A DNA stretch of 64,000 bases from Streptococcus sp. DTU_2020_1001019_1_SI_AUS_MUR_006 (GCF_032340315.1 NZ_CP135436.1:124001-188000), one strand, 5' to 3'; counted from the stretch's first letter, positions 37,057-44,088 are shown. Notes: generated by a model not told the origin, from the sequence alone. Numbers and translations: made by a program.

Positions 37057-37748
37057 TCCACCTCCTCAATCTCAATCCCCTCACAATCGAACACCCAGCC
37101 GAAGCCTGCGTCTTCAAGTTCTTTGCGGGTGAACTTTGTTTTGTAAGTACGGTTTTCTTCTGAACTTGAAAAAAGCCATTCATTTGAATGTTTTTCGCAG
37201 TTCAAAGTTTCGTGATTTCCACAAATACCTTTCACTTTCACCAAATACCGCTTCTCTTTCTCGACCTCGTAACCGTCAAGCCATGCACGAGCGAAGAGTT
37301 CAGAATTATCATAGTACCATTCTGCGACTCTGTCAGACATGTTCCCGTCTATTGATTCGGAAAGTGTGTAACACAAATTTTTCTGTTCTGTGATAAATTC
37401 CGCCACAAACTGTGGAATCACTGGTTTGTTCAATTCTTGTCGAATCTTATCAGCATCTTTCAATTGATTACCAACCCATGCTCCCTCAAGTTTTCCTTGT
37501 TCGTAGCCCTCACGATATTTCATCGAACCGTAGTCGCTCCCTAATTCTTTTAGAATGTCATTAAGCCATCTGGCCTGTGTCGTTGGGTCAAACCCTCTAA
37601 TTCGACCAACAACATCTTTTAATTTGAACGGCAATGCCTCTGGTTCGTCCAAAGACCGTAAGTCTTTCAAAACCAAATCAACCGAGGTCACTTTCTTCTT
37701 GCTAGCTTTAAATTTTTCATAGCGTTCAATTAGTCCCTGTATGTTCAT
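37053..37748 (-). CDS. DUF1642-type phage protein
   Basis: This 231-residue protein contains the C-terminal DUF1642 pattern (VIPQFVAEFITEQKN, DGYEVEKEKRYLVKVKG, TRKELEDAGFGWVFDCEGIEIEEV), widespread in streptococcal and lactococcal early regions. The ATG at 37748 follows GGAGGAAGGGAAG and is preferred to the upstream 37763. Function unknown. Confidence 0.8.
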   Translation of the reverse strand: MNIQGLIERYEKFKASKKKVTSVDLVLKDLRSLDEPEALPFKLKDVVGRIRGFDPTTQARWLNDILKELGSDYGSMKYREGYEQGKLEGAWVGNQLKDADKIRQELNKPVIPQFVAEFITEQKNLCYTLSESIDGNMSDRVAEWYYDNSELFARAWLDGYEVEKEKRYLVKVKGICGNHETLNCEKHSNEWLFSSSEENRTYKTKFTRKELEDAGFGWVFDCEGIEIEEVE

Positions 37749-38067
37749 CTTCCCTTCCTCCATAAATCAAATAAACTGCAATAACTAACTGTGACATGTT
37801 TGGTGAATAGCCAACCCAATCATCAAACTCCTTAGATTTTGGCAACCAATCCTTAGTAGCACCAAAATCATAGTCTTTAGGTTTTTCATCGGCGAAGATA
37901 CATTCCATCGCTCCCATAAACATCATGCCATCTTCTGTCATTTCCCAGAAATAGTCCGCCCTGTCTTTCACTGCTTGTGGTAAATCTTGTTTTGGAGGCT
38001 TGTGCTTCCCTTCTTCTACCGACCAGCCGTATACTTCATTAACTTTTTTCTTTAAATCTTCCATCAT
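37726..38067 (-). CDS. unknown early phage protein
   Basis: This 113-residue acidic protein (MMEDLKKKVNEVYGWSVEEGKHKPPKQDLPQAVKDRADYFWEMTEDGM ...) follows GGAGG with a good spacer; the frame from 38082 is therefore not used. It overlaps the DUF1642 gene by 23 nt. No family recognised. Confidence 0.62.
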   Translation of the reverse strand: MMEDLKKKVNEVYGWSVEEGKHKPPKQDLPQAVKDRADYFWEMTEDGMMFMGAMECIFADEKPKDYDFGATKDWLPKSKEFDDWVGYSPNMSQLVIAVYLIYGGREDEHTGTN

Positions 38068-38090
38068 CTTCGCTTCCTCCAACTTGTTTT

Positions 38091-38394
38091 CTAAAAATCC
38101 AGCTCTTGCCCCTCATGGCTCGAAGACACAAGAGCTAGCAAATTCTTTATACGCCATTCGTCCAAGTCTGACGCATATCCTAGCTCGCTTTTAACGTGGT
38201 TCGCGGCACGTTGATTTTGTCGCCAAATAATAGCAATCTACAGCACCATAATCAAAACGTACATCATCTTTTCCGATATATTTTTTGAATTTTGGTCTGG
38301 TAATACCTGAGAAAGCCCATTGATGGTCTTTCATCCGTTCGATAAGTTCATCCACATTGTTAAAACTCCCAAGGAAAAAACTTGCAGTGCCCAT
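38091..38394 (-). pseudogene. probable frameshifted early gene
   Basis: The frame 38394-38191 (MGTASFFLGSFNNVDELIERMKDHQW ... YGAVDCYYLATKSTCREPR) changes character near its end. A second frame, 38237-38091, without a start reads WRQNQRAANHVKSELGYASD and continues to EGQELDF, which looks like real coding sequence. Joining them near 38238 gives one protein. The ATG at 38394 has no ribosome site. AGGTGGG near 38430 precedes a third frame, which could mean a further shift. Unclear without relatives. Confidence 0.45.
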
Positions 38395-38436
38395 TGTAGA
38401 CGAAATAGAGATTTAATAACAAGGTGTCCCACCTCT

Positions 38437-39207
38437 CTAAAAATAATCTTTCCTTTTGTTTTTCAAGTCATTAAATACCATCAGATGATCATTGTCCACA
38501 CCCTTCATCAACCGACTCATAAACGGCCGACCGTAGCGTTTCTGAATTTCTTGTGCAGTCAAATTAGTCGTGATAACCGTATTGGCCCTTTTGTTGAGAA
38601 TGTTGTAAAGAATACTAAAGGACCACTCACTGTCCTTCTCCATACCAAGATCATCCAATACCAAAAACTTTGCACTAGCGATTTTATTGACCAGAAACTC
38701 TTCCTGACTAAAGTCCGCCTTGATTTTCATTAACAAGTCAGTGACATTGATAAAAATAGCAATTTCTTTTGTAGCTTCTGATAAAGCTTTCATCATTGCA
38801 AAAGCAAGGTGGCTTTTACCCGTTCCAGCTTCTCCTTGAAAAACAACATTGTTTCTCGCTCCACATGCCCACTCTCTACAAATTTTTTTGGCAAACTTCA
38901 ACTTTTCAGCCTCTTTTTCAGTGGGTGTGTCAAAGTTATCAAGAGTAGCATTTTTCAGTACATCATCATAGAGAGAGAATCTCTCAAGATAGAACTTCCG
39001 CTCTCGTTCATGCTCAGCCTCAGCCAACTCATTGACCTTTATTTGATTCTCTGCATGGATCCGTTCTGATTCACATAATCGACAAAGGACATCATTTGTC
39101 CGGAGGATTTTGATCAAGGGAATCCCATGCTTTTCGCAAATTTCAGCCTGCTGTTCAGTATTTCTATGGTAAGATAAGGCCATCTCCTCTAGTGCATCAG
39201 TTACCAT
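38437..39207 (-). CDS. DnaC/DnaI-like helicase loader
   Basis: This 256-residue AAA+ protein has Walker A (VVFQGEAGTGKSHLAFAM, near residue 125) and Walker B (FLVLDDLGMEK), plus the ITTNLTAQEIQKRYG sensor region. An N-terminal zinc-finger-like part (CEKHG ... CRLCESE) is as in DnaI-type loaders. It loads the replicative helicase at the phage origin with the replisome organizer encoded upstream. Confidence 0.92.
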   Translation of the reverse strand: MVTDALEEMALSYHRNTEQQAEICEKHGIPLIKILRTNDVLCRLCESERIHAENQIKVNELAEAEHERERKFYLERFSLYDDVLKNATLDNFDTPTEKEAEKLKFAKKICREWACGARNNVVFQGEAGTGKSHLAFAMMKALSEATKEIAIFINVTDLLMKIKADFSQEEFLVNKIASAKFLVLDDLGMEKDSEWSFSILYNILNKRANTVITTNLTAQEIQKRYGRPFMSRLMKGVDNDHLMVFNDLKNKRKDYF

Positions 39208-39359
39208 GATACCTTACCTCCGCAAGCCTGCCAGCTGGCCATATCTGACAAGCAAGCAGTGACGGTAGAAAGAGATTGTTTTGCAAGCAGTGACTTCTTT
39301 TCCTCGCTTATCGGATAAAAGTCATCTTCAAATTGCTCGATAAGTTCTAAAATCCCCAT
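39201..39359 (-). CDS. small replication-region protein
   Basis: This 52-residue protein begins MGILELIEQFEDDFYPISEE and ends CGGKVSW. It follows AAGGAGG and overlaps both the replisome organizer stop (13 nt) and the DnaC-like start (7 nt). Its place inside the replication operon argues that it is real. Function unknown. Confidence 0.68.
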   Translation of the reverse strand: MGILELIEQFEDDFYPISEEKKSLLAKQSLSTVTACLSDMASWQACGGKVSW

Positions 39360-40141
39360 TCGTCTGTCGCCTCCTTGCCTGATTTTTTTTCTTGATGTTG
39401 TTTTTGAGATTGTTGAACCTGTTCAACTGTTGTAACCTGATTCAGCTGCCAATTTCTTAAAATTCCACCAATGTACTTGATGTTAGGCTTACCTAAATTA
39501 ATAGCTATCTTCAATGCTTCTTTTACTAAATCGACATCATTTTCGTTCAAAAGATGATTGATTTCCTCAATCTCAAAACCTGATAGCAATCTACGGAACT
39601 CAGATTGGAATAATTCAAGAATATTTTCGTTACTACTAGTAGTAGTAGTTATACTCTTATCTTTATCTAATCTATTCTCAGTCTTATCTCCTTCTTCTTC
39701 TAGTGCGTTACCGTCCGTTACTGTAACGTTACATGTAACGTTACCAAGAGCAAGATTTTTCTGCTTCTCTCGGTGTCTTGCCACACGATTCCGTGTTTGT
39801 TCCTTGATTTTTTCCATGCCATCAATATTTTGATGTTTTTCCCAATTTGGCAAAGTAATGACACCGTCAATAATCTCAATCATCCCAAATTGCTCAAAGA
39901 CTCCCAGGGCCATTCTGACAGTGTTTAGAGGCCTTTGAAAAATTGTAGCAAGCATTTCATCAGTGTAATGAACCTTATCTGACATCATCAAAAGCCCGTT
40001 GCGATTATGTTTACCAGCGAGAGCTAGGATTTTAAACCATATAACTAAAATGGCATCATGATCTGGTAGTGCATCAATAAGACGTATTTTTTCATCGTCA
40101 AAAATGTCAGTCGTAATCTTAATCCATTTGATTTCAGACAT
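39347..40141 (-). CDS. phage replisome organizer (initiator) with DnaD-like C-terminus
   Basis: This 264-residue protein has the N-terminal winged-helix domain of phage replisome organizers (EIKWIKITTDIFDDEKIRLIDALPDHDAIL ... FEQFGMIEIIDGVITLPNWEKHQN). A low-complexity linker (residues about 125-170) follows, then a DnaD-type helical domain (EEINHLLNENDVDLVKEALKIAINLGKPNIKYIGGIL). It should bind the origin, which is probably in the gene's own linker (39706-39745). The ATG at 40141 follows GGAGG. Confidence 0.92.
   Translation of the reverse strand: MSEIKWIKITTDIFDDEKIRLIDALPDHDAILVIWFKILALAGKHNRNGLLMMSDKVHYTDEMLATIFQRPLNTVRMALGVFEQFGMIEIIDGVITLPNWEKHQNIDGMEKIKEQTRNRVARHREKQKNLALGNVTCNVTVTDGNALEEEGDKTENRLDKDKSITTTTSSNENILELFQSEFRRLLSGFEIEEINHLLNENDVDLVKEALKIAINLGKPNIKYIGGILRNWQLNQVTTVEQVQQSQKQHQEKKSGKEATDEWGF
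39706..39745. other. candidate phage replication origin
   Basis: Within the linker of the initiator gene, the pentamer GTTAC or its complement occurs six times in 38 bp. 39723-39744 is a perfect 22-bp palindrome built from GTAACGTTAC arms around AT. An AT-rich run (39600-39690) lies alongside. Lambda-type phages carry iterons inside the initiator gene, so I infer an origin. Confidence 0.55.
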
Positions 40142-40159
40142 AATTTCCTCCAATCTGCA

Positions 40160-40588
40160 TCATGCCCTAGCTCCCCATTTTCGTTGATTTCTACGAAAAT
40201 CCATGGTCATTTCTTTGTAGAGCAAGCGCCCATTTTCTTCTAAAAGATTCGCATTTTGACTTCTTAGAAGATCATTGTTACCTGCTTCTTCCAGGTAATC
40301 CTGAGCTAGCCTGTCATAGTCTTCGATACATGTCCGAAAAACTTGTGACACGTCCTCAATCGTTGAAGGAAGGCCGACAGGAGGTTGAGAATCATAGGTG
40401 AATCCTCTATCACAGTTTTTCAAGTTTCTTCTTGCAACCTCTCTGAAATCTTCAGCTTCTTCAATGATGATCACTGTTTTTTGTTTAGTTTCTTCTTCAT
40501 TTTTAACAGTCAGTAACATCAGAATAAAGATCCCGATAAAGATTGACACTAATCCAAGCAGCTGGCTTGATAAAGTTGGTTCAAACAT
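40160..40588 (-). CDS. membrane-anchored early protein
   Basis: This 142-residue protein has one N-terminal span (LLGLVSIFIGIFILMLLTV) then a charged, helical cytoplasmic part (RLAQDYLEEAGNNDLLRSQNANLLEENGRLLY, coiled-coil-like). It lies 18 bp upstream of the replisome organizer start. It might tether replication to the membrane; no family recognised. Confidence 0.68.
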   Translation of the reverse strand: MFEPTLSSQLLGLVSIFIGIFILMLLTVKNEEETKQKTVIIIEEAEDFREVARRNLKNCDRGFTYDSQPPVGLPSTIEDVSQVFRTCIEDYDRLAQDYLEEAGNNDLLRSQNANLLEENGRLLYKEMTMDFRRNQRKWGARA

Positions 40589-40598
40589 TTTTATCTCC

Positions 40599-40889
40599 TT
40601 ATGCTCTTAATTTTCGTACTTGTTTTTCTAACTCTAAAATCTCATAAACATCATTGACATCGTACATAGTATCTTTCCCTTGCTTACGAAATCTTAAGCC
40701 TTTTCGTTCTAGCATCTTAACATATCCGTGAGTGAAGCCGAACTTCTTCATCAAAGCTTGTTGATTGATTGGCATGCGATCATTCTCTAACTGCTCCTTG
40801 ACCTGCTTTTCAGCAAAGGCCAATAATTGATTCGTGAACAATTCAGCACTTTCGCCGTCCAATCGTAATTGTAATGTTATACCTTCCAT
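40599..40889 (-). CDS. winged-helix/excisionase-like DNA-binding protein
   Basis: This 96-residue protein has an N-terminal beta/helix part (ITLQLRLDGESAELFTNQLLAFAEKQVKEQ) and a C-terminal MerR/Xis-like element (MKKFGFTHGYVKMLERKGLRFRKQGKDTMYDVNDVYEIL). That element suits binding of DNA, as in DUF771-type proteins. Its leader contains a 31-bp sequence almost repeated before the integrase. It could be the excisionase; not proven. Confidence 0.68.
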   Translation of the reverse strand: MEGITLQLRLDGESAELFTNQLLAFAEKQVKEQLENDRMPINQQALMKKFGFTHGYVKMLERKGLRFRKQGKDTMYDVNDVYEILELEKQVRKLRA

Positions 40890-40890
40890 T

Positions 40891-40921
40891 TTCTACATCC
40901 TCTCAACTATGCGGGCAAGCA
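40891..40921. repeat. 31-bp repeat, copy A
   Basis: 27 of 31 positions match 46531-46561, with ACTATGCGGGCAAGCA identical in both. Copy A lies directly upstream of the 96-residue DNA-binding gene and copy B 22 bp before the integrase start. Confidence 0.65.
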
Positions 40922-40927
40922 TTTTTG

Positions 40928-40984
40928 TGATATAATGGTTTTAATTATTTAAGTATGCGCCTGATTGCCGTCAGGTGCTTTTTG
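40928..40984 (+). ncRNA. possible very short plus-strand RNA
   Basis: TGATATAAT (40928-40936) is an extended -10. It is followed 20 bp later by a terminator: GCGCCTGA, loop TTGCCG, TCAGGTGC and TTTTTG (40957-40984). A transcript would be about 40 nt and antisense to the leader of the minus-strand gene. Its loop sequence GATTGCCGTCAG is complementary to 46243-46254. No -35 is seen, so this is tentative. Confidence 0.35.
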
Positions 40985-41049
40985 CATATCTCGTTTTCGT
41001 TCACGAAATAAATTGGTTCTGCACTTAATTTTTCTATTAATCCCCCTTT

Positions 41050-41307
41050 CTAAAAAACACTAACTCCTTGTTTTTCCCAATAATCTATGTACTCTTGTTG
41101 TGCTTGTCCGTTATATCCACACGCATGGAATGCCAAGCCGTAATTACTATCACTTTCTTTTTTGTCTAACAAAACTTCTAATTCTGATTTGACGAATTTT
41201 TTTAACGCTTTTAAATCGCCACATGGATAAAAAAACTCGTACCCATCAATTACTAACTGCCATACCCACCCAAGAGGCGTTTTGTTATAAATGTATTTGA
41301 TTTCCAT
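41050..41307 (-). CDS. unknown early phage protein
   Basis: This 85-residue protein (MEIKYIYNKTPLGWVWQLVIDGYEFFYPCGDLKALKKFV ...) is rich in aromatic residues. It follows GGGAGGAG. It lies 14 bp after the antirepressor gene. No family recognised. Confidence 0.62.
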   Translation of the reverse strand: MEIKYIYNKTPLGWVWQLVIDGYEFFYPCGDLKALKKFVKSELEVLLDKKESDSNYGLAFHACGYNGQAQQEYIDYWEKQGVSVF

Positions 41308-41321
41308 TTTCCTACTCCTCC

Positions 41322-42032
41322 CTACGCTTGACTAAAAGCGTTCAGTTCCATAATCTTCATCTTGGTATTAGTGCTTGGCTCCCACGTCATCCAGTAAGCT
41401 AGAGCTGCATCCGCATACTTCTTGGGTAGCAAGTCATAGCGACTAATATTGAAATGATCCTTAAAATCAATCTCAGCTTGTCTAAAGACTGACTGAGCAA
41501 AAATCTTATCAGCATAAGCTGGGCTATCAATACCACCCAGGCATGCCACAACCCTAGCCTTACGCTTCTTCAGGAGCGACTGAGCATAGCTCGGATGAAT
41601 CGGTTGCTCACTCTTGAGATAGTCGATGTCTTCAATCATGCTAGCCTGTTGCTCACGCAATTTCTTTTGCCCAGTAAATAAAGCAATAAAGGCATCCTCA
41701 TCCAAGTCCTCGCGGATAAATCCGCCCTGCTTGCGAATAGCTGGCAATACCTCTGATGTTACCCAGCGCTTGAACTCTTTAGCCTGGGGCAACTTGCTGG
41801 ATAAGATAAGAGAGTAAAGACCAGATTCGTTGATGATCAACATATCCTGTGTTCCACCACTAGTAGGGATGCCCTGTTTTAGGGCGTCCTCTTCATCAAC
41901 GTGAAGAGCAATTGCATTTCTAGCCTTGCTATATCCTAGGATGTCTGCAACATCTTTCCCAACGAACCACGGCTCGTCATCGATTGTCAAAGTACGGACT
42001 TCCTGTCCGTGAAAATTAAATATTTCGTTCAT
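41322..42032 (-). CDS. BRO-N antirepressor with ORF6C-like C-terminus
   Basis: This 236-residue protein has the BRO-N domain (FNFHGQEVRTLTIDDEPWFVGKDVADILGYSKARNAI ... NESGLYSLILSSKLPQAKEFKRWVTSEVLPAIRKQGG) and a C-terminal region (YAQSLLKKRKARVVACLGGIDSPAY) like ORF6C. Such proteins relieve CI-type repression or regulate early genes. The ATG at 42032 follows AGGAGAGG. Confidence 0.93.
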   Translation of the reverse strand: MNEIFNFHGQEVRTLTIDDEPWFVGKDVADILGYSKARNAIALHVDEEDALKQGIPTSGGTQDMLIINESGLYSLILSSKLPQAKEFKRWVTSEVLPAIRKQGGFIREDLDEDAFIALFTGQKKLREQQASMIEDIDYLKSEQPIHPSYAQSLLKKRKARVVACLGGIDSPAYADKIFAQSVFRQAEIDFKDHFNISRYDLLPKKYADAALAYWMTWEPSTNTKMKIMELNAFSQA

Positions 42033-42050
42033 ATTCCTCTCCTTCAGCAT

Positions 42051-42218
42051 CTAATTTTTGTGATTAGGTGTTTTTTGTTGCATAGCACGTTTTCTGATAT
42101 CTTTCCTCAAACAATCAGCTAAGTGAAGCACATTCGGGATCTTGCTTCCTTTGATGCTACTAATAGCTCCTAAAGCTTCATAGTAGGTCTCTGTGTGTTC
42201 CAAAATATCATCAACCAT
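42051..42218 (-). CDS. small early phage protein
   Basis: This 55-residue protein starts MVDDILEHTETYYEALGAIS and ends KTPNHKN. It begins 3 nt after the stop of a 19-codon frame, with only a weak ribosome site of its own, so it probably depends on translational coupling. Function unknown. Confidence 0.6.
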   Translation of the reverse strand: MVDDILEHTETYYEALGAISSIKGSKIPNVLHLADCLRKDIRKRAMQQKTPNHKN

Positions 42219-42220
42219 AT

Positions 42221-42280
42221 TTAAAAATGTTTCTCAATAATTTCTTTGATGAGATCATTATTTTGTTTCTTTTCGTTCAT
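42221..42280 (-). CDS. 19-residue leader-like peptide
   Basis: The frame MNEKKQNNDLIKEIIEKHF follows AAGGGGA and ends 2 nt before the next ATG. It may be a coupling leader for the 55-residue protein. Confidence 0.45.
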   Translation of the reverse strand: MNEKKQNNDLIKEIIEKHF

Positions 42281-42315
42281 ATTTAATCCCCTTTCTGTGA
42301 GTCTCGCTTATTCAT

Positions 42316-42543
42316 TCATACTTCTCCTAAACTATGATTTAATTCGTATTTATTGCCTAAAAAAATAAAATCCTTTTCAACATTGTATAGTCGAGCAAGT
42401 TTTTCTAAAAGATCCATTGGAATTTTTGAACTATCATGCTCATACTTCAACAGTGTTTGTTGATGGATATTAAGTTTATCGGCAACTTCTTTTGCAGATA
42501 AGTTATAATTTGTTCTTATTGCTCTCAAAGTCATTTTCGGCAC
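42316..42543 (-). CDS. Cro-like XRE repressor
   Basis: This 75-residue protein is a single HTH domain (LRAIRTNYNLSAKEVADKLNIHQQTLLKYEHDSSKIP) with a short tail, as in Cro proteins. It uses a GTG start 8 nt after AAGGAGG. It is not directly next to the CI operators; about 1.5 kb of early genes separate them, so its targets may differ. Confidence 0.85.
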   Translation of the reverse strand: MPKMTLRAIRTNYNLSAKEVADKLNIHQQTLLKYEHDSSKIPMDLLEKLARLYNVEKDFIFLGNKYELNHSLGEV

Positions 42544-42583
42544 GTTCCTACCTCCTTATTTTTCTATTTATTCCTCGCAATTC

Positions 42584-42592
42584 TGCTATAAT
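42584..42592 (+). promoter_or_regulatory. extended -10 promoter of the 70-residue plus-strand gene
   Basis: TGCTATAAT lies 24 bp before the start codon at 42616. The same TGCTATAATAA occurs before the other plus-strand gene (43164-43172). No consensus -35. Confidence 0.5.
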
Positions 42593-42615
42593 AAAGCTAG
42601 AAAGGAGGTGAAAAT

Positions 42616-42828
42616 ATGAGTAAAAATTTTGATGATTTTAAAAATTCTACCTACGCTACTTTAAAGACTACGATTTCTGGTGATGTAAATGTCGTTTTAG
42701 GAATTATAGAAACTTTGCTTCAAGCTCAAGCAAAAGATCTAGAAAAAACATTTACCAACCAAAAAATCAATGATTTGCTGAAGCGCATTGATGAGTTAGA
42801 GTCTCAAGTCGATGAACTCTCAAAATAG
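42616..42828 (+). CDS. small coiled-coil protein, antisense to the early operon
   Basis: This 70-residue protein (MSKNFDDFKNSTYATLKTTISGDVNVVLGIIETLLQAQAKDLEK ...) has a C-terminal heptad-like helix (INDLLKRIDELESQVDELSK). AAAGGAGGTG precedes it. It is on the plus strand within a minus-strand operon, and its last 62 nt overlap the 3' end of the minus-strand RPKRYPYSG gene. Expression in the lysogen is likely. Function unknown. Confidence 0.72.
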   Translation: MSKNFDDFKNSTYATLKTTISGDVNVVLGIIETLLQAQAKDLEKTFTNQKINDLLKRIDELESQVDELSK

Positions 42829-42970
42829 CATCATCTAATTCCTTCTCAGATTTTTCTTGCTTTTTTTGAGTTTTGGCAATAAAGTCTGAGTAAGCATTTT
42901 CCCACGCCTTGACTATTTCCGTAGTCGAGGCTTTTATTTTTCCACTATACGGATAACGTTTTGGTCTCAT
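42767..42970 (-). CDS. RPKRYPYSG-type small protein, copy 1
   Basis: This 67-residue protein opens MRPKRYPYSGKIKASTTEIV and continues with a helical segment rich in Lys and Glu. Its ATG follows the upstream stop by 1 nt, so it is coupled. The opening is shared with copy 2 (43495-43659) and loosely with the protein at 33047-33400. The 3' end overlaps a convergent plus-strand gene. Function unknown. Confidence 0.72.
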   Translation of the reverse strand: MRPKRYPYSGKIKASTTEIVKAWENAYSDFIAKTQKKQEKSEKELDDAILRVHRLETLTHQCASANH

Positions 42971-42971
42971 T

Positions 42972-43115
42972 TCATACCGTCTCACTTTCCAGCGCCCTGA
43001 GTTCTATCTCATGGCTGACTTGTTTTAATAGCTTCTCACACGCTATTTTAGCTTCTCTGTACGTTTTAGATTCGCTGATGAAGTGATCAGCAAGTTCGAT
43101 GATTTTATCTTCCAT
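42972..43115 (-). CDS. small helical early protein
   Basis: This 47-residue protein begins MEDKIIELADHFISESKTYR and ends ELRALESETV. AGGAGGT lies before the start. It ends 1 nt before the RPKRYPYSG gene. It is a single amphipathic helix in appearance; function unknown. Confidence 0.66.
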   Translation of the reverse strand: MEDKIIELADHFISESKTYREAKIACEKLLKQVSHEIELRALESETV

Positions 43116-43163
43116 CAATACCTCCTATATCAGCCCCAAGACTGATGTAATATCCTCCTAAAT

Positions 43164-43172
43164 TGCTATAAT
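43164..43172 (+). promoter_or_regulatory. extended -10 promoter of the 114-residue plus-strand gene
   Basis: TGCTATAAT lies 60 bp before the start at 43233. The leader between them contains TTGACT and AGTCAA as a possible 6-bp stem. Confidence 0.5.
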
Positions 43173-43232
43173 AATCTTGACTATGACCTCTCACCGTTTT
43201 AGTCAAAAATTCAACAGAAAGGAGGTAAAGTT

Positions 43233-43577
43233 ATGAGTAACAACTTCAAAAAATATGACATTCTACTAGCACATGCTATTATCGCTAAAAATACAGGTCA
43301 CAAGTTGATAGTCCAAACAGCTGCAGGGCGATACATTGGAGAAGCTTATAATCCTGATAGCTCTGATTATCCTGACGTATCTGCAGTTGCTCAAAACATA
43401 AAAGAACTTCGAGTTTCTGAATACGACCCCAAAAATCCAACAGCAATCTTTTTAGTAGATGTTGAAGTTCACACCGATTCAATAGGTGGACCGTTTAAAA
43501 TGCCATACGTTTGTCTATTTCTAGATCAGATATTGGGTGTTTCGATTGGGAAATTCGAAGATCCGACTGAAGAATAG
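43233..43577 (+). CDS. unknown plus-strand protein, antisense to the early operon
   Basis: This 114-residue acidic protein (MSNNFKKYDILLAHAIIAKNTGHKLIVQTAAGRYIGEAYN ... IFLVDVEVHTDSIGGPFKMPYVCLFLDQI) follows GAAAGGAGG. It looks like a compact beta-rich fold. Like the 70-residue gene, it starts MSNNF/MSKNF, has its own extended -10, and converges with an RPKRYPYSG gene. No family recognised; lysogenic expression is inferred. Confidence 0.74.
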   Translation: MSNNFKKYDILLAHAIIAKNTGHKLIVQTAAGRYIGEAYNPDSSDYPDVSAVAQNIKELRVSEYDPKNPTAIFLVDVEVHTDSIGGPFKMPYVCLFLDQILGVSIGKFEDPTEE

Positions 43578-43659
43578 CATCTTTGTCTATCATAAAGTCT
43601 ATCGATTGTTTGATAGGCTTTTTTCTTTTCCCACTATACGGATATCGTCTTGGTCTCAA
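43495..43659 (-). CDS. RPKRYPYSG-type small protein, copy 2
   Basis: A TTG start after AAAGGAGAAAC gives a 54-residue protein beginning MRPRRYPYSGKRKKPIKQSI. The DNA encoding the first nine codons is nearly the same as in copy 1 (CCACTATACGGAT and TTGGTCTCA blocks on the plus strand). The final 83 nt overlap the convergent 114-residue gene. Function unknown. Confidence 0.62.
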   Translation of the reverse strand: MRPRRYPYSGKRKKPIKQSIDFMIDKDAILQSDLRISQSKHPISDLEIDKRMAF

Positions 43660-43704
43660 TGTTTCTCCTTTCTATTATTTCTTTTTTCGCTCTATGAGCA
43701 ACAA

Positions 43705-43745
43705 CCTGCCAGGGAGTCGAACCCTGGTGCTACCGATCAGGCTAC
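43705..43745 (-). other. tRNA-like T-arm element
   Basis: On the minus strand CCAGGG, loop TTCGACT and CCCTGG make a 6-bp stem that reads exactly as a tRNA T-arm (GGTTCGACTCC). It is preceded by TAGCCTGATCGGTAGCA, which resembles a D-arm, and closed by CCTG/CAGG. No anticodon arm is present. It begins in the last codons of the first early gene. It may be a tRNA relic or mimic. Confidence 0.45.
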
Positions 43746-44012
43746 ATTCATTTTGTCCTGCATTCCTGCGAAGGCTGCATCGAAACGAATGTCATCGATT
43801 TCGTCTTGAGTGAAACCAGCATCAAGAAGGTAACGCTCTTGACGTTCGATCTCTTCTGGCAACTCTGTCCATCCGAAAGCAAACTGACGGCAGTTGTTCC
43901 AGAATGATTCAAGCTGACCATAGAGGAAACGTTCCTCGTATGTGTTTTGAAGCAAGGTTTCTGCAACCACTGCTTTGAAGATGTTGATGGCTTTCTCGTT
44001 TAATGTGTTCAT
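43737..44012 (-). CDS. first early-operon protein
   Basis: This 91-residue protein (MNTLNEKAINIFKAVVAETLLQNTYEERFLYGQLESFWNNCRQFAFG ...) is the first gene behind the CI-controlled leftward promoter. GGAGGGAAACACC precedes its ATG. It is acidic and helical with several Trp and Phe. Being first in the operon suggests an immediate-early role, possibly in regulation or host takeover. No family recognised. Confidence 0.72.
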   Translation of the reverse strand: MNTLNEKAINIFKAVVAETLLQNTYEERFLYGQLESFWNNCRQFAFGWTELPEEIERQERYLLDAGFTQDEIDDIRFDAAFAGMQDKMNVA

Positions 44013-44059
44013 GGTGTTTCCCTCCGGTTTGTTTTTCTTATTTCCTTAAGCTTGATTAT

Positions 44060-44088
44060 ATTATACTACGAATTAAATCGTATGTCAA
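44060..44088 (-). promoter_or_regulatory. leftward early promoter with operator in its spacer
   Basis: On the minus strand TTGACA (44083-44088) and TATAAT (44060-44065) are perfect consensus hexamers with a 17-bp spacer. The spacer contains a 16-bp dyad, TACGATTTAATTCGTA. A repressor bound there would block RNA polymerase. Confidence 0.85.

Noticed and set aside
43705..43745. Functional tRNA gene
   Set aside because: No anticodon arm and no proper 7-bp acceptor stem; only T-arm and D-arm-like parts are seen.
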